Positions 11,843 through 23,278 of a stretch of DNA of 64,000 nt are shown piece by piece. The stretch comes from Hibiscus mutabilis (Eukaryota > Streptophyta > Magnoliopsida > Malvales > Malvaceae): assembly GCA_019671005.1 (NCBI GenBank), contig CM033728.1, positions 29,649,099 to 29,713,098 on the forward strand. Reading direction: 5' to 3'. Made by a program: the position numbers and the translations under genes. The number at the start of each line of letters is the position of its first letter. Positions within the stretch are counted from its first letter, which is position 1. The notes below the pieces were generated by a model. It did no database searches and was not told the DNA's origin. It saw nothing but the letters and a program-made list of their open reading frames with translations.

Positions 11843-13069
11843 TAAAAATATAATATTTTGACATTCAATATCCAATTTATCAATACTATCATCCATAATT
11901 CTATAATGGGCAGTTCATACCCAAATATCTAAAATTGGATTTACCTTGAGTAAATCATTATACTACAATCATTGTATCAATATGCCATTTTATATTTCAT
12001 GCTATTTGCATAATTAAGCCATCATACATTTTTATTTATACCAAGGCCGACTCGTCACAAGTCTTCATATTTAACAACATGTCATAAATACATATAATAC
12101 ACTCACTCATATCACATATACAATAAATAAGTAAAAATGCGCTCACTCGTATCACATATATATAAATAAGTAAAATGCACTCATGTGGGCCATGAATGAT
12201 ATTAGCCTCACTAAGCTATTTCGATACTTTTTCTTTGCTTTTCTTTGATCTGGTACTCTTAGCCTCGTCAATAGCTGTACAATACCGTTCAAACATACAT
12301 AACAATATTCATGTTAGATTTTTTTAATCTAAAATTGCTTAACTACACTATACTAGTATAATTATCCGAATATAGAATATTTTCAAAATTTTCACTTTTT
12401 CCTTTAGTAATGCTGAATTGTTCACTATGGTCCCTAGTGACCATTTTGCATATTTTACAATTTATTCAGCTCGAATCACAATTATTCAATAATTCCATCA
12501 TTTTCACTAACTTTTATTCAATACCCCTTTTCCACTAACTTTTACCAAAGTGACATTTTAGTCACTAATTTTACACATAAACTTGTAAACTTGTATCGAA
12601 TAATTAATCCAACATTTCTATAATTTTTCTCACATTTTCCCCTTACTTTTAGACCAAAGCTGAATTGGTCCTTGAACTAACCAGGGTTGTCGAAATGGTT
12701 TCTTGCCATTTATTTTATTGTCAATTTAGTCCCTTGGATTCTAGTTTCAATTCTAACTTCATATAACATATCCGAATTATAAAATCTCATAATCATAATA
12801 ATTTCAAAATATTTTCCCATAATTTCTCTACAGGCCGAAATGGTTATCTATATTTTCCAATGACTTTATTTTAGTCCAAAAACCATAATCAAGCTTCTAA
12901 GTTCATAATCTCTTCAAATCCATCACTAGGATAATTTTCACAATATTTCTCCAAAATTTCCCCATGTATGCCGAAATGGTCACTTTAAGGACTAGTTAAG
13001 GATTTTTCATTCTAACATCAAAATCAAGCTTCTAATATCATCAATCTTTCATTTTCATCATCAATTTCA

Positions 13070-13113
13070 AAACCCTAAATAAATCCCCAAATTCTATGGT
13101 TAGGGTTTTTAAC
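13070..13113. repeat. Telo-box inverted repeat, right LTR of T
   Basis: AAAACCCTAAAT is retained. The second direct box is mutated to AATCCCCAA, and the inverted box reads GGTTAGGGTTTTT. The decay in this copy argues against strong selection since insertion. Confidence 0.55.
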
Positions 13114-14750
13114 CTTAAACATGAAATTAATCACAATCTAAGCTTGATTTCATCTCTACAACACTAGATTTGCATAGATCAAGATTCAACCTAAACATGG
13201 AACATGAAACCTTATTTTCTCTCTCTTTAAGAACATAACAAAATTTTCATAACTCTTGATAAAATTACTATCAAATGAAAGAGAATTGAAAATAGATAAA
13301 TTTTCTGCCAAAAATATACCTTGAATCTTGTTCGGGAGCCTTCAAAATGCTTGGAGAAAATTTTGTATATTTTTCTCTCATTTTCCCATGGTATTTCGAA
13401 AATAGGGTAGAAGAAGATGAACATTTTGTTCATCTTTTTTTTAATTTATGCCACATGTAATTGATAAATTGAATTTTTTTATTCAATTTAGTCCTTATTC
13501 CAAAATTAACCTCCAACTGAAACATAATTTACAAGTTGCCATTCTAGTTCAATTCCAACCAAATTCCATTCAACTCTAACCAAACTACAGTAATGCTTTC
13601 ACATTGGAAATTACAATATTGCCCATGGTACTTTCAAAATATTCCAAAATTGCCATTGTGACCAAATTACAAAACTAGTCACTTAAATCACTAATTTTGC
13701 CATTTTGTAAAAATCCAACTGTTCTAGTTAGATCACAATCAACCAATTAATAATTTACTCATAAAATAATATTTTATGAATTTTTCGTGACTGAAGGAAC
13801 AACCTCTGAAATTTTGATTCGATCTGATTTCCCGATATGCACTTACTACTTCTACTGTGATTTCCCCTTCACCGGGCTATCAAATAAATTCTAAAAATTC
13901 CTTATTTCCATATATGAAAAATAAATAATATTATCAAATAAAATGTTCCATATTTATGAAGTCAAACTTAAAATTTTGAATCGGTCCAAATATACCGATA
14001 ATTACCCGAAATTCTTTATCGGATACAATTTCCTTAATATTTCTTAATCGACTATCCATATGAATAATATTAACTCGGACTGATTCTTTTTTATCAATCT
14101 AAAGTACTGACATGAGACCTTCCCTTCCACAATGGATTGTATCTTTTTAGGGTCAACGTGAATCCCTTTGGTTAAAACAATGTGACCCAAGAAAGCCACT
14201 TCTGATAAACAAACTCACATTTCGAGAGTTTTGCATAAAACCTTTCTCTATCATATGGTAAAATTTCATAATTTTCCAGTTCGATCCGGATATCTGAATT
14301 CCACTTAAACTTTGACTATGATTTCCTAATATTTAAAATATCAGATCAAACCAGTAATTCCACATTCGGTCCACACCAATAGTTGCTCTGTGTATTTATG
14401 AAATAAAACACCTAACTTTTGGGAAATTACAACTTTGGTCCTTTAACTTTTCATATTTCAACTTGTACCATACAAGTTTTGAAAACTTATCATTTTGGTC
14501 GCTAAAACTTTAACCTTGAATTCACATTCCAATTTTTCCTTGGATTATTACCAAACTATGCGAGTACCCTAATTTGCTTATCCTCTATCTCATGGTACTT
14601 TTAATTCTCAGAAATTCCTTCTCTAGAATCCATAATTAAAGAAATCCTAACTTTTGCATTTTTGTCATTTTAGTCACTAAGTTAGCTTTTAAGCCCTTAT
14701 CTTAGTACTAAATGATCCTTAAACAGTACTGTAAATTTTGGGGTATTACA

Positions 14751-14755
14751 GGATT
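14751..14755. other. Right target-site duplication of element T (GGATT)
   Basis: Matches 2868-2872 exactly. Confidence 0.9.
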
Positions 14756-15587
14756 TCATTTAGTAATGATATTTCTTGGTATGTACTGTTTGTTATTTTC
14801 GACAAATGTGAGATCTGGATCGAAAGACTGCTTTGTTTGGTTGTGAGTTGGGTTGTACGACACTACGGTGTAAACATTTTATGTTTTGATGTGAGACTCG
14901 AGGTTGGCAATGGAACCTTATCCCTTGGTGGGATTTCTCGCAACGACAAATCCTAGTGAGGGTACAGATGGTGTTTTCGAGGCACGTTATAGTTGGAGTA
15001 TAAGATTCTTGCATGAACTGAGTTAATATGAGAGGTTTTAGTTGTCTATAAGAGTTATCATGCCGATTTTAAAGTAAGTTTTGGATTTGAGTTGAGACGC
15101 CATTCATTTTCAGAAGTCTTGTACCAGACAAGCAATGATACTGATAAAGGATACCATCAGAGTTAGAGTCTCCTTCAATGATTTAACACGAGAGGGGTCA
15201 TTTCATTTTGGTTATAACGGCTGTTCAACCCCCTGTACCTTTAGATCGTATGGAGTTGTGGAAGGATTTTTGTGTGCACCAATCTTTTGGGTTCTATAGC
15301 ATAAGTTAAGCTTTTTTTGATGACGTTTTTATTGATACAGTTTTGTCGGGGTACTATTGGGTTTTGCTTGTCATTTGTAATGTACCAAGCGAAGATGAAT
15401 TCCTTCTAAGAGAAGGAATTAGTTGAGATTATATTTGTATTGTTAGAAGGCAATGGTTATAATGGACAAGTGTGGTGAGAGAGATCAAAGTAGCGCAACG
15501 GGAAATCTTTAAGAATGTCGAAGAGTTATATGGCTTTGAGCATCTTCTTTAATTTATGGATAAAAATTTCGAGGATGAAATTTTCTT
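14756..15587 (+). other. Element O interior, right part; no recognisable gene
   Basis: Continuation of O after the T insertion. Only the last 60 bases are informative: AATTTCGAGGATGAAATTTT resembles the sequence just before the purine tract in H1, H2 and M2. No domain motif could be read in the remainder. Confidence 0.45.
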
Positions 15588-15602
15588 GAAGGAGGGGAGA
15601 GT
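15588..15602 (+). other. Polypurine tract of element O
   Basis: GAAGGAGGGGAGAGT directly precedes TGTAATGG, the LTR start. It has the same shape as AAGAGGGGGAGAGT in H1 and AAAGGGGGAGAGT in H2. Confidence 0.75.
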
Positions 15603-15784
15603 TGTAATGGACCGAACATTTGAGTTAGCAAATCGGGTCTCGGACCCCGGTATTAGGCCTTTATGTTTAGAGCCCAATTAAGAATATTTGAATTTGAGCT
15701 TGTGGTAAAAAGGAAGATTGTGTGTGTTTATTTATTGTTTAATAAAAAAATAATTAGATAGTATTTTAAATAAAAAAGGTGGTT

Positions 15785-15859
15785 GAGGGGATGAGAGGAA
15801 AAGAGAAGAAAAAGGGATAGAGAAAAAGGAGGGAAAATAAAGAAAAGTAGGGGGGAAGG
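15785..15859 (+). repeat. 75-base purine-rich tract in O's LTR
   Basis: Almost all A/G with a few T interruptions, including GAGAGGAAAAGAGAAGAAAA. It is much longer than the element's 15-base priming tract. Confidence 0.75.
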
Positions 15860-17074
15860 TTTCCAACCCCAATCTACAGCCGCTGAAGATACCGTGGATT
15901 ACACTGCTATCGTCTTCAACTTGATGAGACGAGTTAACCGATGGTCTCCTTGTCACTGTTGGAGTTGCTTTTCACTAGAGTAAGGATAAGAAAGATTCGA
16001 ATAATCTAGATCGTGGGGTTTTGGCTGTCACCACCACAAACTGACGCCGCCAGTGGACTCACCGGCTAGAGAACTGCAAGAATAGAGCACACTGTCGTTG
16101 CCCGGCCATTGGAAGACGGCCCACGCACGGCCGATCGCGATTAGACTTGCTGCAGTAGGCGGGTGCACCATGATCCAGTACACTGCACCACACTTGATCT
16201 CATTGCCGGGTGCACCCGCTCCTTGCTGCATTGGATCACTGCTCGCGGGTGCACCTTAGCTGATGTGCACCTACGCTGCATCGAATCACTAGACCTTTGA
16301 CTAGCTTTTGACCTATGTTGACCGGTCGTTGACTTTTTATAGGGGACCCTACTCGGGGGTGGGTTTCTCGATGTTCTGAGTTCGTTGGCTCAATCTGTTT
16401 CACCAATTTCGAACCCAGTCAGCTATGTTACGTGTTTGACCTTGTGAATTGAATAGTGGATGCATGAAATTAATGTATTTTCGTATTCATTGTTATATTA
16501 GGATTATCTAGGATCAAATATCGAATCAAGTAGAGTATCGGAAAGCTCAGATGAGGATTTATCGCTTTGGCTTAAGGTTAGTACACCTTGAACTCTTATG
16601 GCTTCATGAGCATCACAAATGTGATAGCTTTGCGTGTTAGTATTTGCAAAATTGGTAGACGATGAATAAGCATATGTGCAGACCGATATTACGGGACTTG
16701 GTAAATATTGAGATGTTTGATGAGCTTGAGAATATTCGAGACTATTATGACTTTAAATAACGTGTAGGGTCGTTTGAATATTTGTATCATTATCTGATTG
16801 GTTGATTCACATGTTGTCCTGCTTGAGTGTCTGAAATATGAATTGGCATGTTTGATGGAAATTAAACTAAATGGGCTGGAAATTGATAATATTCAGATAA
16901 TTACTTATAAAGTCAGGAATTGATATTAATGATTAGGAATCCGATAATTAATATTAATTGATTGAATGTCTTAGTAAACAAATTAACTCTAATGACTTTC
17001 ATAAGCTTTTGGGATCGCGTAAAGAATTTTTAAAATCATAATCTGAGGAAATGGTGAGAACCCATGTATAGGGT

Positions 17075-17245
17075 ATCGGTACGAGCTTCAGTTGTACCGG
17101 TACGCGATTGGGGGTCGTATCGGTATGGGTCAACCCGTACCAGTACTTGTGGAAATTAAGGATTTACAATAAGCTATATCAGTATCGATACGCATGTGAG
17201 TACCAGTACCCAGGGTACCATATTGATACTCGTGTTCGAGTACTA
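17075..17245. repeat. GTAYCGRTAC motif cluster, O 3' LTR
   Basis: Contains a perfect palindrome GTACCGGTAC at 17094-17103 and near copies GTATCGGTAC, GTATCGGTAT and GTATCGATAC, plus degenerate GTACCAGTAC and GTACTAGTAC. Confidence 0.75.
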
Positions 17246-17316
17246 GTACCCACTGAATGGAATAATCTATAATGCTAATAAAAGATGGAAATCGACATGG
17301 GATGTTAATGAGATAA

Positions 17317-20300
17317 TGTAACCCCAGGACTCGGCGTAGACGCGAGACTGAACCGAGCGAGATACATTGGGTTTGCCAAGACAAACTTGAAAGAATTACT
17401 TAGACACTGGTCCATTTTTTCATTTTATCTTCTCTAAATGCATCATTAAGTCCTAAGGTGATCATGCTGGCAGTAGTGAAATTACAACTCAATCGGGTGT
17501 CGAATTGACATCCAATTCATCAAGAATGCACTTCAGGGACAAAATAATAATTTGAAAAAATTATGAGGTCTTCCATAAAATTAAGGTTACCAATCCTTAA
17601 TTAGTCAAGTTTCATGCACACCGGTTAAATTTCAACTTTAAACAATCAATCAAACTCATACAATTGCATATATAACATTCAGGACTAGATTGCACAGTTC
17701 CAAACTTCAATAGGCAAATATACAAGAAATCAACAATGAGCACCAATACGGATAAGCATGTATCGATACAGCTCAACGAACTAAGCCGCCATGCGTACCG
17801 ATATACTAGCCACCGTATCGATACGGTGCAAAACTCAACATGTACCTGTACAACATAGTTCTCATACTGATCCCCCATCCTTCATTCAAAACCACAATTT
17901 CCAGTAACCATATTGCGTACCGATATGGTACCCCGCGTATCGGTACGACGCTATAAAAATGAAAGGGTCGTACTGGTACTCAAACTCGTATACAGATTCT
18001 GATGTGTAAATTTGAAGGGTGAATCGATACTCGACTAACTGTATCGGTACCCCTAGGCATTTTGCCCTCCAAATGGAGCCGTTTTAGACCCCGCATACCG
18101 ATTCCTAGGTACCCTTACTGGTACGCAGAGGCTTGTAATGAGCTCTAGGTCCAACATATGACTCTTTGGCTTACTCCAAACAACTTCAAACACCATGTAA
18201 ACATCTTATAACATCGCAAGCATCATTTCCACCAACATATAAGCATGATAGAGGATCATTCACAACATAGCATATTCAAACAAGGGTCCTATAGGCATGA
18301 TCTCTACCCAAGCATGCAAAACATATTCCAACCCCTCAAAGCAAGATATTAAACATCATACAAGTCCCAAAACATCAAATGTAACATGTCCAAACCAGGG
18401 AGTAACCAAAACAACCGTCCAAATTACAACTTGGTCACATTGCCTCTTATTACTACAAAGTACTTATAAAACCATACTCGAAATCACTTTATCCTTGGAT
18501 CGCCTCTTGCTTGCTCGTTGCCCAAAATGCTTACTTCTCTGCATTGATGAGAAAGGAGAGTGTAAGCTTATAAAGCCTAGTGAGGGAAATCTCAAAAACA
18601 TTCATCAATGCATGCAAAACCATTTTGTCTTCAAATATGTATTCAAGCTTATGTCAAACCATCTCATGCTTCTATAATCTTCCAAATATGCATTTTTAAA
18701 CATTTGCATCTCATGTATCATGGATTTCTAGCAATAACCTCAATTTAAGCTTTCTTATGCTAAAATCTCAAAATAGAAAGCTTAAAGAGCAATACATGTA
18801 TAAACCATTCTATACAAATCATAACCCATTTCTCATGATACATTATATCATATATTGACATTCAAGTGACTCAAAACCAAATCCATTCTATTTTATCAAA
18901 AACACATCGGATACACGGATTTCCTAAGTGGTTCCTTCGACCACTTCACATACATCCTCGAACCGGAGCAACCCCCAATGGTTATGATGTATAAATCCAC
19001 CAGCGGGAAAATTGGCACACTCTTGGCCCCTCAACACACATAAGGCGACTTATTATAGTGCACTTTAAACCCTATGGCTAGCCAACTATATCTGATAACT
19101 TTTAATCTCATTCACTTGCCAATATACTCTATAAAACCACATCGACTTACTGTTTTTTATATGCATCAAATCAAACCAATTTCCAATATATTAAACCATG
19201 TATTCTATCATTCTCAAAATTCATTTCATAAACCATTTGCCATACTCAATAATCATCATATATGATCATTTGCAACATCTTTCATTTCTAAAACATGCAT
19301 ATAACAGTAAGTAATCAAAACCATAAACATGTGCATGAGATTGTATTTTGCAAAATCGAAAACGAGAGCGAGAACAACCATTAGTTACTTTCAAGCTTAG
19401 ACAAGTGTTTTAGACTTTATCTAAACTCTCGAAAATCATCTTCAAACCTTTTAAAAGAAGTAAGCCATGTTTCCACTCACTGACAACACAACACCCTATT
19501 GCCATTGCAAAAATCAAGCTTTCGAAGCCTTCACAACCTCTCCAAAAGCCAAAGAATCTGTCTCATCTTTTTCCCTAAACAAAAACAGAGGATTAATGCA
19601 CTTCCATGCATCTCAAATTTCCAGCAACCATTAATCTCAACTTCGCCTCACTAAAAATCATCAAACGCTTCTCTAAAACAACTGAAGTCACAACCAAACT
19701 CCATCTAAACAAAGCCTAGCCAAAACCTATTGATTTTAACATCTTAACATCCTCAATTAACATCCAAAAACAACAATTTAACATCCTTATACCTCCAGCA
19801 ACCCTACAACACCAAGATCTCCTCAAAATCTAACTATTTACAACCTATAAAATTAGCAATTCACATAGTTTCGGGATTCCTTTTATTAATCTCTTCTTAT
19901 AACATTAAAACACATCTTATAATTGATCTAAATCAATTAGAATCAACACAAATTAGATCCATATCAAGATTTCTCAAATTTCTTATCAAAACTCAATTCA
20001 AACCGATTAATCATAATTCAATCATAAAAACATAATAAAAATCAGTTGTAAAGGATCAAGAACTTGAGAATTTCAATAAAGAACCTTTAATTAGAAGATA
20101 GAAATGAAAATCACCTCTAATTGCTTATTTCTCCCTTAATTGACAAGTTTTGGATGAAATCTTCAAGAAAGCAATTAGGATTTGATGTAGAAATTAAAGG
20201 AATCAATTAGAAATCAAAAAGGAAATCTAAAAGGAATGTTTCCTGATAATTTTAGAGTGAAATTGATAGTTTGGATGTTGAGAAAGTTGAGAGCAAAAGT

Positions 20301-20742
20301 AGTTACGTAAGAAAATAAAATTGGTTAATTAAAATCCTTTTAATCAAATATTTTCTATTTTTATTAAACAACCTTTTAAAAACCATTTAAAAATAGTCTA
20401 AATTAAGGGGAAAATCTGATGGAAAAATTTGGTAAATTATCTCCTTAAAGATTCTAATTTTTGACCCTTTTACGATTTAGTCACCAAAATAGTTTTGAAA
20501 ACTTTACATTTTAGTCACCAGACAAAATTTTCCAAAAATCCAATTTAATTCCTTCAAATTGAGTTTACCAAAACCCTTAGAATATTAATTAAATATTTTC
20601 TAGAATTTTCCATATTTTATTTTAGTCAAAAACTGTTTATTAAGAATTAATTCCTGAATCTAGCTCGAATCCCCCAATTCGGATCTCCTGAACCTTATAC
20701 TCGATCTAGCTAACACCTAGGCCCAAATTCGGGGCGTTAAAA
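17317..20742 (-). repeat. Element M1, 3' LTR (left copy)
   Basis: About 3.43 kb. The left end is TGTAACCCCAGG; the right end is GGGGCGTTAAA, a mutated form of the GGGCGTAACA end expected from H1. It aligns along its first 1.4 kb with 24580-25977. Confidence 0.85.
17750..18125. repeat. GTAYCGRTAC motif cluster, M1 left LTR
   Basis: A perfect palindrome GTATCGATAC lies at 17815-17824, with several near copies (GTACCGATAT, GTATCGGTAC and others). Confidence 0.8.
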
Positions 20743-20757
20743 GTCTCCTCCTCTTAA
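20743..20757 (-). other. Polypurine tract of element M1
   Basis: The minus strand reads TTAAGAGGAGGAGAC, next to the 3' LTR; a mutated form of the AAGAGGGGGAGAGT tract of H1. Confidence 0.7.
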
Positions 20758-20769
20758 TAAATTTCATCC

Positions 20770-21438
20770 TTAAAATTTACTTGCCGAAAAAAGGTAAGGA
20801 AACCGCTTCTTCACATCCTCCTTTCTTTCCCATGTGGCTTCCTCGACACCACGATGTCGCCATAATACCTTTACCAACTCAACGGTCTTTCCATGAAGAA
20901 CCCTGTTGCTAGAATCTAGAATTCTCACCGACTCCTTATCATAGGTCAAATCTGGATTCAACTCAATAGGCATCACATGCGAAGGATCCGATCCATACCT
21001 CCGTAGCATCGATTCATGGAAAACATCATGAATCTTTTCCAACTCCGCATGCAACCTCAATCTATAAGCAACTGGACCAATACACTCTAACACTTCATAA
21101 GGCCCAATGAACCTCAAACTCAACTTGCCCTTACGTCCAAACCTTATTATCTTCTTCCAAGGCAAAACCTTAAGGAACATTTTATCCCCAACGACAAACT
21201 CTATATCCATACGCTTCAAGTCAGCATATGACTTTTGTCGATCCGAATCTGCCTCCAACCAATCACTAATAAGCTTCACCTTCTCATTAGTGTCCTTCAG
21301 CACATCAGGCAAAGAAACATATTTCTCCTCTACCTCCGCCAAACAAAGTGGTGTGCGACACCTCCTACCATACAAAGCCTCATATGGAGCCATTTGAATA
21401 CTAGCTTGATAACTATTGTTATAGGTAAACTCCACCAA
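20770..21438 (-). pseudogene. pol: M1 integrase C-terminal domain and chromodomain
   Basis: A 222-codon open stretch. It begins in the end of the integrase core (VEFTYNNSYQASIQMAPYEA, YGRRCRTPLC), continues through the linker (DRQKSYADLKR) and the GPY/F domain (RFGRKGKLSLRFIGPYEVLE), and ends in HDVFHESMLRRY and the chromodomain (ELVKVLWRHRGVEEATWERK). The terminal stop TAA follows SASKF, close to the purine tract. It is the longest uninterrupted pol piece in M1. The start Met is only the first one after an upstream stop, since the true protein would be part of a Gag-Pol polyprotein. Confidence 0.88.
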
Positions 21439-21462
21439 AGGTAACTACTTCTCCCACGTTCC

Positions 21463-21812
21463 CTAAAACTCAATGATGCAACACTGCAACATCTCTTCCA
21501 ACACTTGGATAATGCATTCAAGCTGACCATCCGTTTGAGGATAATACGAAGTACTAAAATTCAACCGTGTACCCGAAGCCCTATGCAAACACTCCCAAAA
21601 CCTTGTTGTAAAGCACAGATCCCTATATGATACTATAGACTTAGGCACCCCATGCAACCTCACAATCTCCGCATCATACAACTCCGCCAACTTATCCAAA
21701 GTATATATCGTATGCACAGCCAAGAAATATGCACAATTCGTAAACCTATCCCCAATCACCATACAAAATTCTTCTTTGATGGCGTCAAAGGTAATTCAGA
21801 TACAAAATCCAT
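21463..21812 (-). pseudogene. pol: M1 integrase catalytic core, active site damaged
   Basis: It starts with MDFVSELPLTPSK (first catalytic Asp in MDF), followed by a frameshift. Then come DRFTNCAYFLAVHTIYTLDK and GVPKSIVSYRDLCFTTRFWE, and the Glu region as TDGQLECIIQVLEEML. The second catalytic Asp (usually SDRD) is Tyr here (SYRD), so the DDE triad is broken. A stop separates this block from the downstream C-terminal piece. Confidence 0.85.
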
Positions 21813-21879
21813 GGTAATTCTCTCCCACTTCCATTCCAAAATCTTCAATGGTTGCAACAACCTAGAAAGAAACTGATAC

Positions 21880-22157
21880 TAAGCCTTAACACGCTGACAT
21901 ACCATACAACGAGCAACAAAATCCGCTACATCCTTCTTCAAACCAACCCAGAATTACTTCTTCTTTAAATCTTGATACATCTTTGTACTTCTCGGATGCA
22001 TAGCAAAAAGACTCGAATGTGCTTCAATCAAAATAATGTGCTTTAACTCCTTATCTTTCGGCACAACCACTCGACTCTTAAAATAGAAAACACCATTATC
22101 ATCAAAACAAAAAATTGTCTGATTGCCATCCTTAATATCCTCAACATGCGGTACCAA
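21880..22157 (-). pseudogene. pol: M1 integrase N-terminal zinc-binding region
   Basis: The minus strand reads VPHVEDIKDGN, FKSRVVVPKD and IEAHSSLFAMHPRSTKMYQD, supplying the two His of the HHCC zinc domain. The two Cys lie beyond a stop, in the region read as DVADFVARCMVCQRVK. Confidence 0.8.
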
Positions 22158-22198
22158 TGAATCATCATACGGTTGTTTCTCCTTGATCAGCTACAACA

Positions 22199-22340
22199 AT
22201 GATGGCTTCACTCGCAACCCAGCCAACAAACCACCATCTCGCGCCACACTCAACCGAGAAAACATCGCCCTTAGCTCTACCGCAACCTTCCTACTTAAGG
22301 CATCTTCCAAAGCTTCCTTTAACTTATCAAAAGCTTGTTG
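22199..22340 (-). pseudogene. pol: M1 deletion junction: RNase H almost entirely missing
   Basis: The minus strand reads QQAFDKLKEAL joined directly to DALSRKVAVELRAMF. In H1 these two motifs are separated by about 370 nt holding the whole RNase H core (YSDASYVGLG through TDHKSLKYL). The join keeps the reading frame at the junction itself. Confidence 0.85.
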
Positions 22341-22715
22341 TCTATCCTCTGTCCATTCAAAACGTACATTTTTTGCAACAACTTTGTTAAAGGAGTAGCA
22401 ATCTTTGAGAAACCATCCACAAAGAGACGATAATACCCTACTAGACCCAAGAAACCACGAACCTCTATCACAACTGCCTCAATCTTCTGCGGATCGACAC
22501 AAATACCTTTTGCCGAGAAAACATAAGCAAGAAAAACCACTTGCTTAATCCAAAACTCACATTTGCTCAACTTGGCATAAAGCTTATTATCCAACAAAAC
22601 TTACAACACAATCCGTAGGTGTGGTCGTGATTTTCTCGGTACTAGAGTACACAAGAATGTTATCGATGAACACCACCACTAATTGATCCAAGAATTCATG
22701 GAATACCCAATTCAT
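22319..22715 (-). pseudogene. pol: M1 reverse transcriptase, C-terminal part
   Basis: It reads WVFHEFLDQLVVVFIDNILV, then LDNKLYAKLSKCEFWIKQ, ICVDPQKIEAV and GFLGLVGYYRLFVDGFSKIA. The catalytic FIDD box is FIDN, so the second metal-binding Asp is lost. The N-terminal half of RT is deleted: the sequence before WVFHEF is protease. Confidence 0.83.
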
Positions 22716-23060
22716 GGAATTTAACATTCTTGCCCACAACCAACACTTCATAATCCTCAGCTAGTTTCAGCAAAACTCGCTTGGTCTCAAAATCAACCAC
22801 AACCCTATGCTCGGATAACTAATCTACCCCCAAGATTACATCAAAACCATGAAACGACAACTACATCAAATCAGCCGCAAACACATGACCCTGAACAATC
22901 AAAGGACGTCTCCTAAACAACCTTCTAGCAACTACTGTATCACTAAAAGAACTAGTTACACACATACCCACATCTAACACTTCTACAGGTATATCAAGCA
23001 AATGTGCATGTTTGCGCAAGATGTATGAATGTGTAAAACCAAAATCTATCAAAGAAAATA
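22716..23060 (-). pseudogene. pol: M1 aspartic protease relic
   Basis: LIDFGFTHSYILRKHAHLLD contains the catalytic Asp (DFG in place of the usual DSG). It is followed by EVLDVGMCVTSSF, a stop, GFDVIL and EDYEVLVVGKNVKF. Immediately after NVKF the sequence jumps into RT, so a segment corresponding to about 600 nt in H1 is missing. Confidence 0.82.
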
Positions 23061-23278
23061 TGATATAGACTACAAAGTAAATGTTCCTACAATCACATCT
23101 GAATTATTCCTCCCTACACGATGCGCGTAAACCCTCGCTGGTCCACCACCCTCAGGTTGAACCGCCACTGCATGAGCAACCGTCCTCTGACCATCCCCCC
23201 TACGATGAAAATTACCTCGATCGCGCCTACGACCTCTCTATGGTACAACAACATGTGCAAGAGCCTGCCTTTTCCTAG

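Larger units (their letters stand above)
2873..14750 (-). mobile_element. Element T: complete minus-strand Ty3/gypsy (Tekay-like) insertion with 4.4 kb LTRs
   Basis: Two direct copies of a 4.4 kb repeat (2873-7289 and 10307-14750) begin TGTAACACCCTC and end GGGGTATTACA. They flank a 3017 bp interior. Orientation is minus: the primer site is at 10291-10301 next to the right LTR, and the purine tract is at 7290-7304 next to the left LTR. A perfect 5 bp duplication (GGATT) flanks the whole element. By eye the LTRs are very alike, more so than those of H1, so T is one of the younger insertions. Chromodomain, integrase, RNase H and RT relics in the interior place it among chromoviruses, most like Tekay/Del. 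No complete frame survives, so it would depend on another element's proteins. Confidence 0.93.
10307..14750 (-). repeat. Element T, 5' LTR (right copy)
   Basis: 4444 bp copy of the left LTR, TG at 10307 and TTACA ending at 14750. It carries the same tandem duplication (11092-11842) and telo-box pair (13070-13113). Differences from the left copy are scattered substitutions and small indels. Confidence 0.93.
1..17316 (+). mobile_element. Element O: old LTR retrotransposon, largely non-coding, host of the T and M1 insertions
   Basis: The two visible ends suggest one plus-strand element. An LTR tail ends in GTTACA at 456 and is followed by a primer-site-like sequence. A purine tract at 15588-15602 is followed by an LTR start (TGTAATGG) at 15603. 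Without the T insertion the interior is only about 3.3 kb, and no convincing gag or pol domain is readable in it. The sequence just before the purine tract (TTTCGAGGATGAAATTTTC) resembles the chromodomain 3' ends of the other Tekay-like copies here, so descent from a Tekay-like chromovirus is inferred. It may be a non-autonomous derivative or simply very decayed. The 5' LTR start lies outside the window and the 3' LTR is cut by M1, so the two LTRs cannot be compared. Confidence 0.55.
15603..17316 (+). repeat. Element O, 3' LTR (5' part), interrupted by M1
   Basis: It starts TGTAATGGACC after the purine tract and runs until the M1 LTR begins at 17317. It contains a purine-rich tract (15785-15859), a comparatively GC-rich stretch (about 16020-16400) and a cluster of GTATCGGTAC-like motifs (17075-17245). 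Minus-strand open frames in it have no recognisable domains and are taken as chance. Confidence 0.6.

Noticed and set aside
16028..16231. Minus-strand open frame in a GC-richer stretch
   Set aside because: No homology-like motif or context; it lies within O's LTR and is probably chance.
18297..18677. 126-codon open frame and a related one at 25504-25809
   Set aside because: They are the same LTR stretch in M1's two LTRs, antisense to the element, with different breakpoints and no recognisable domain.
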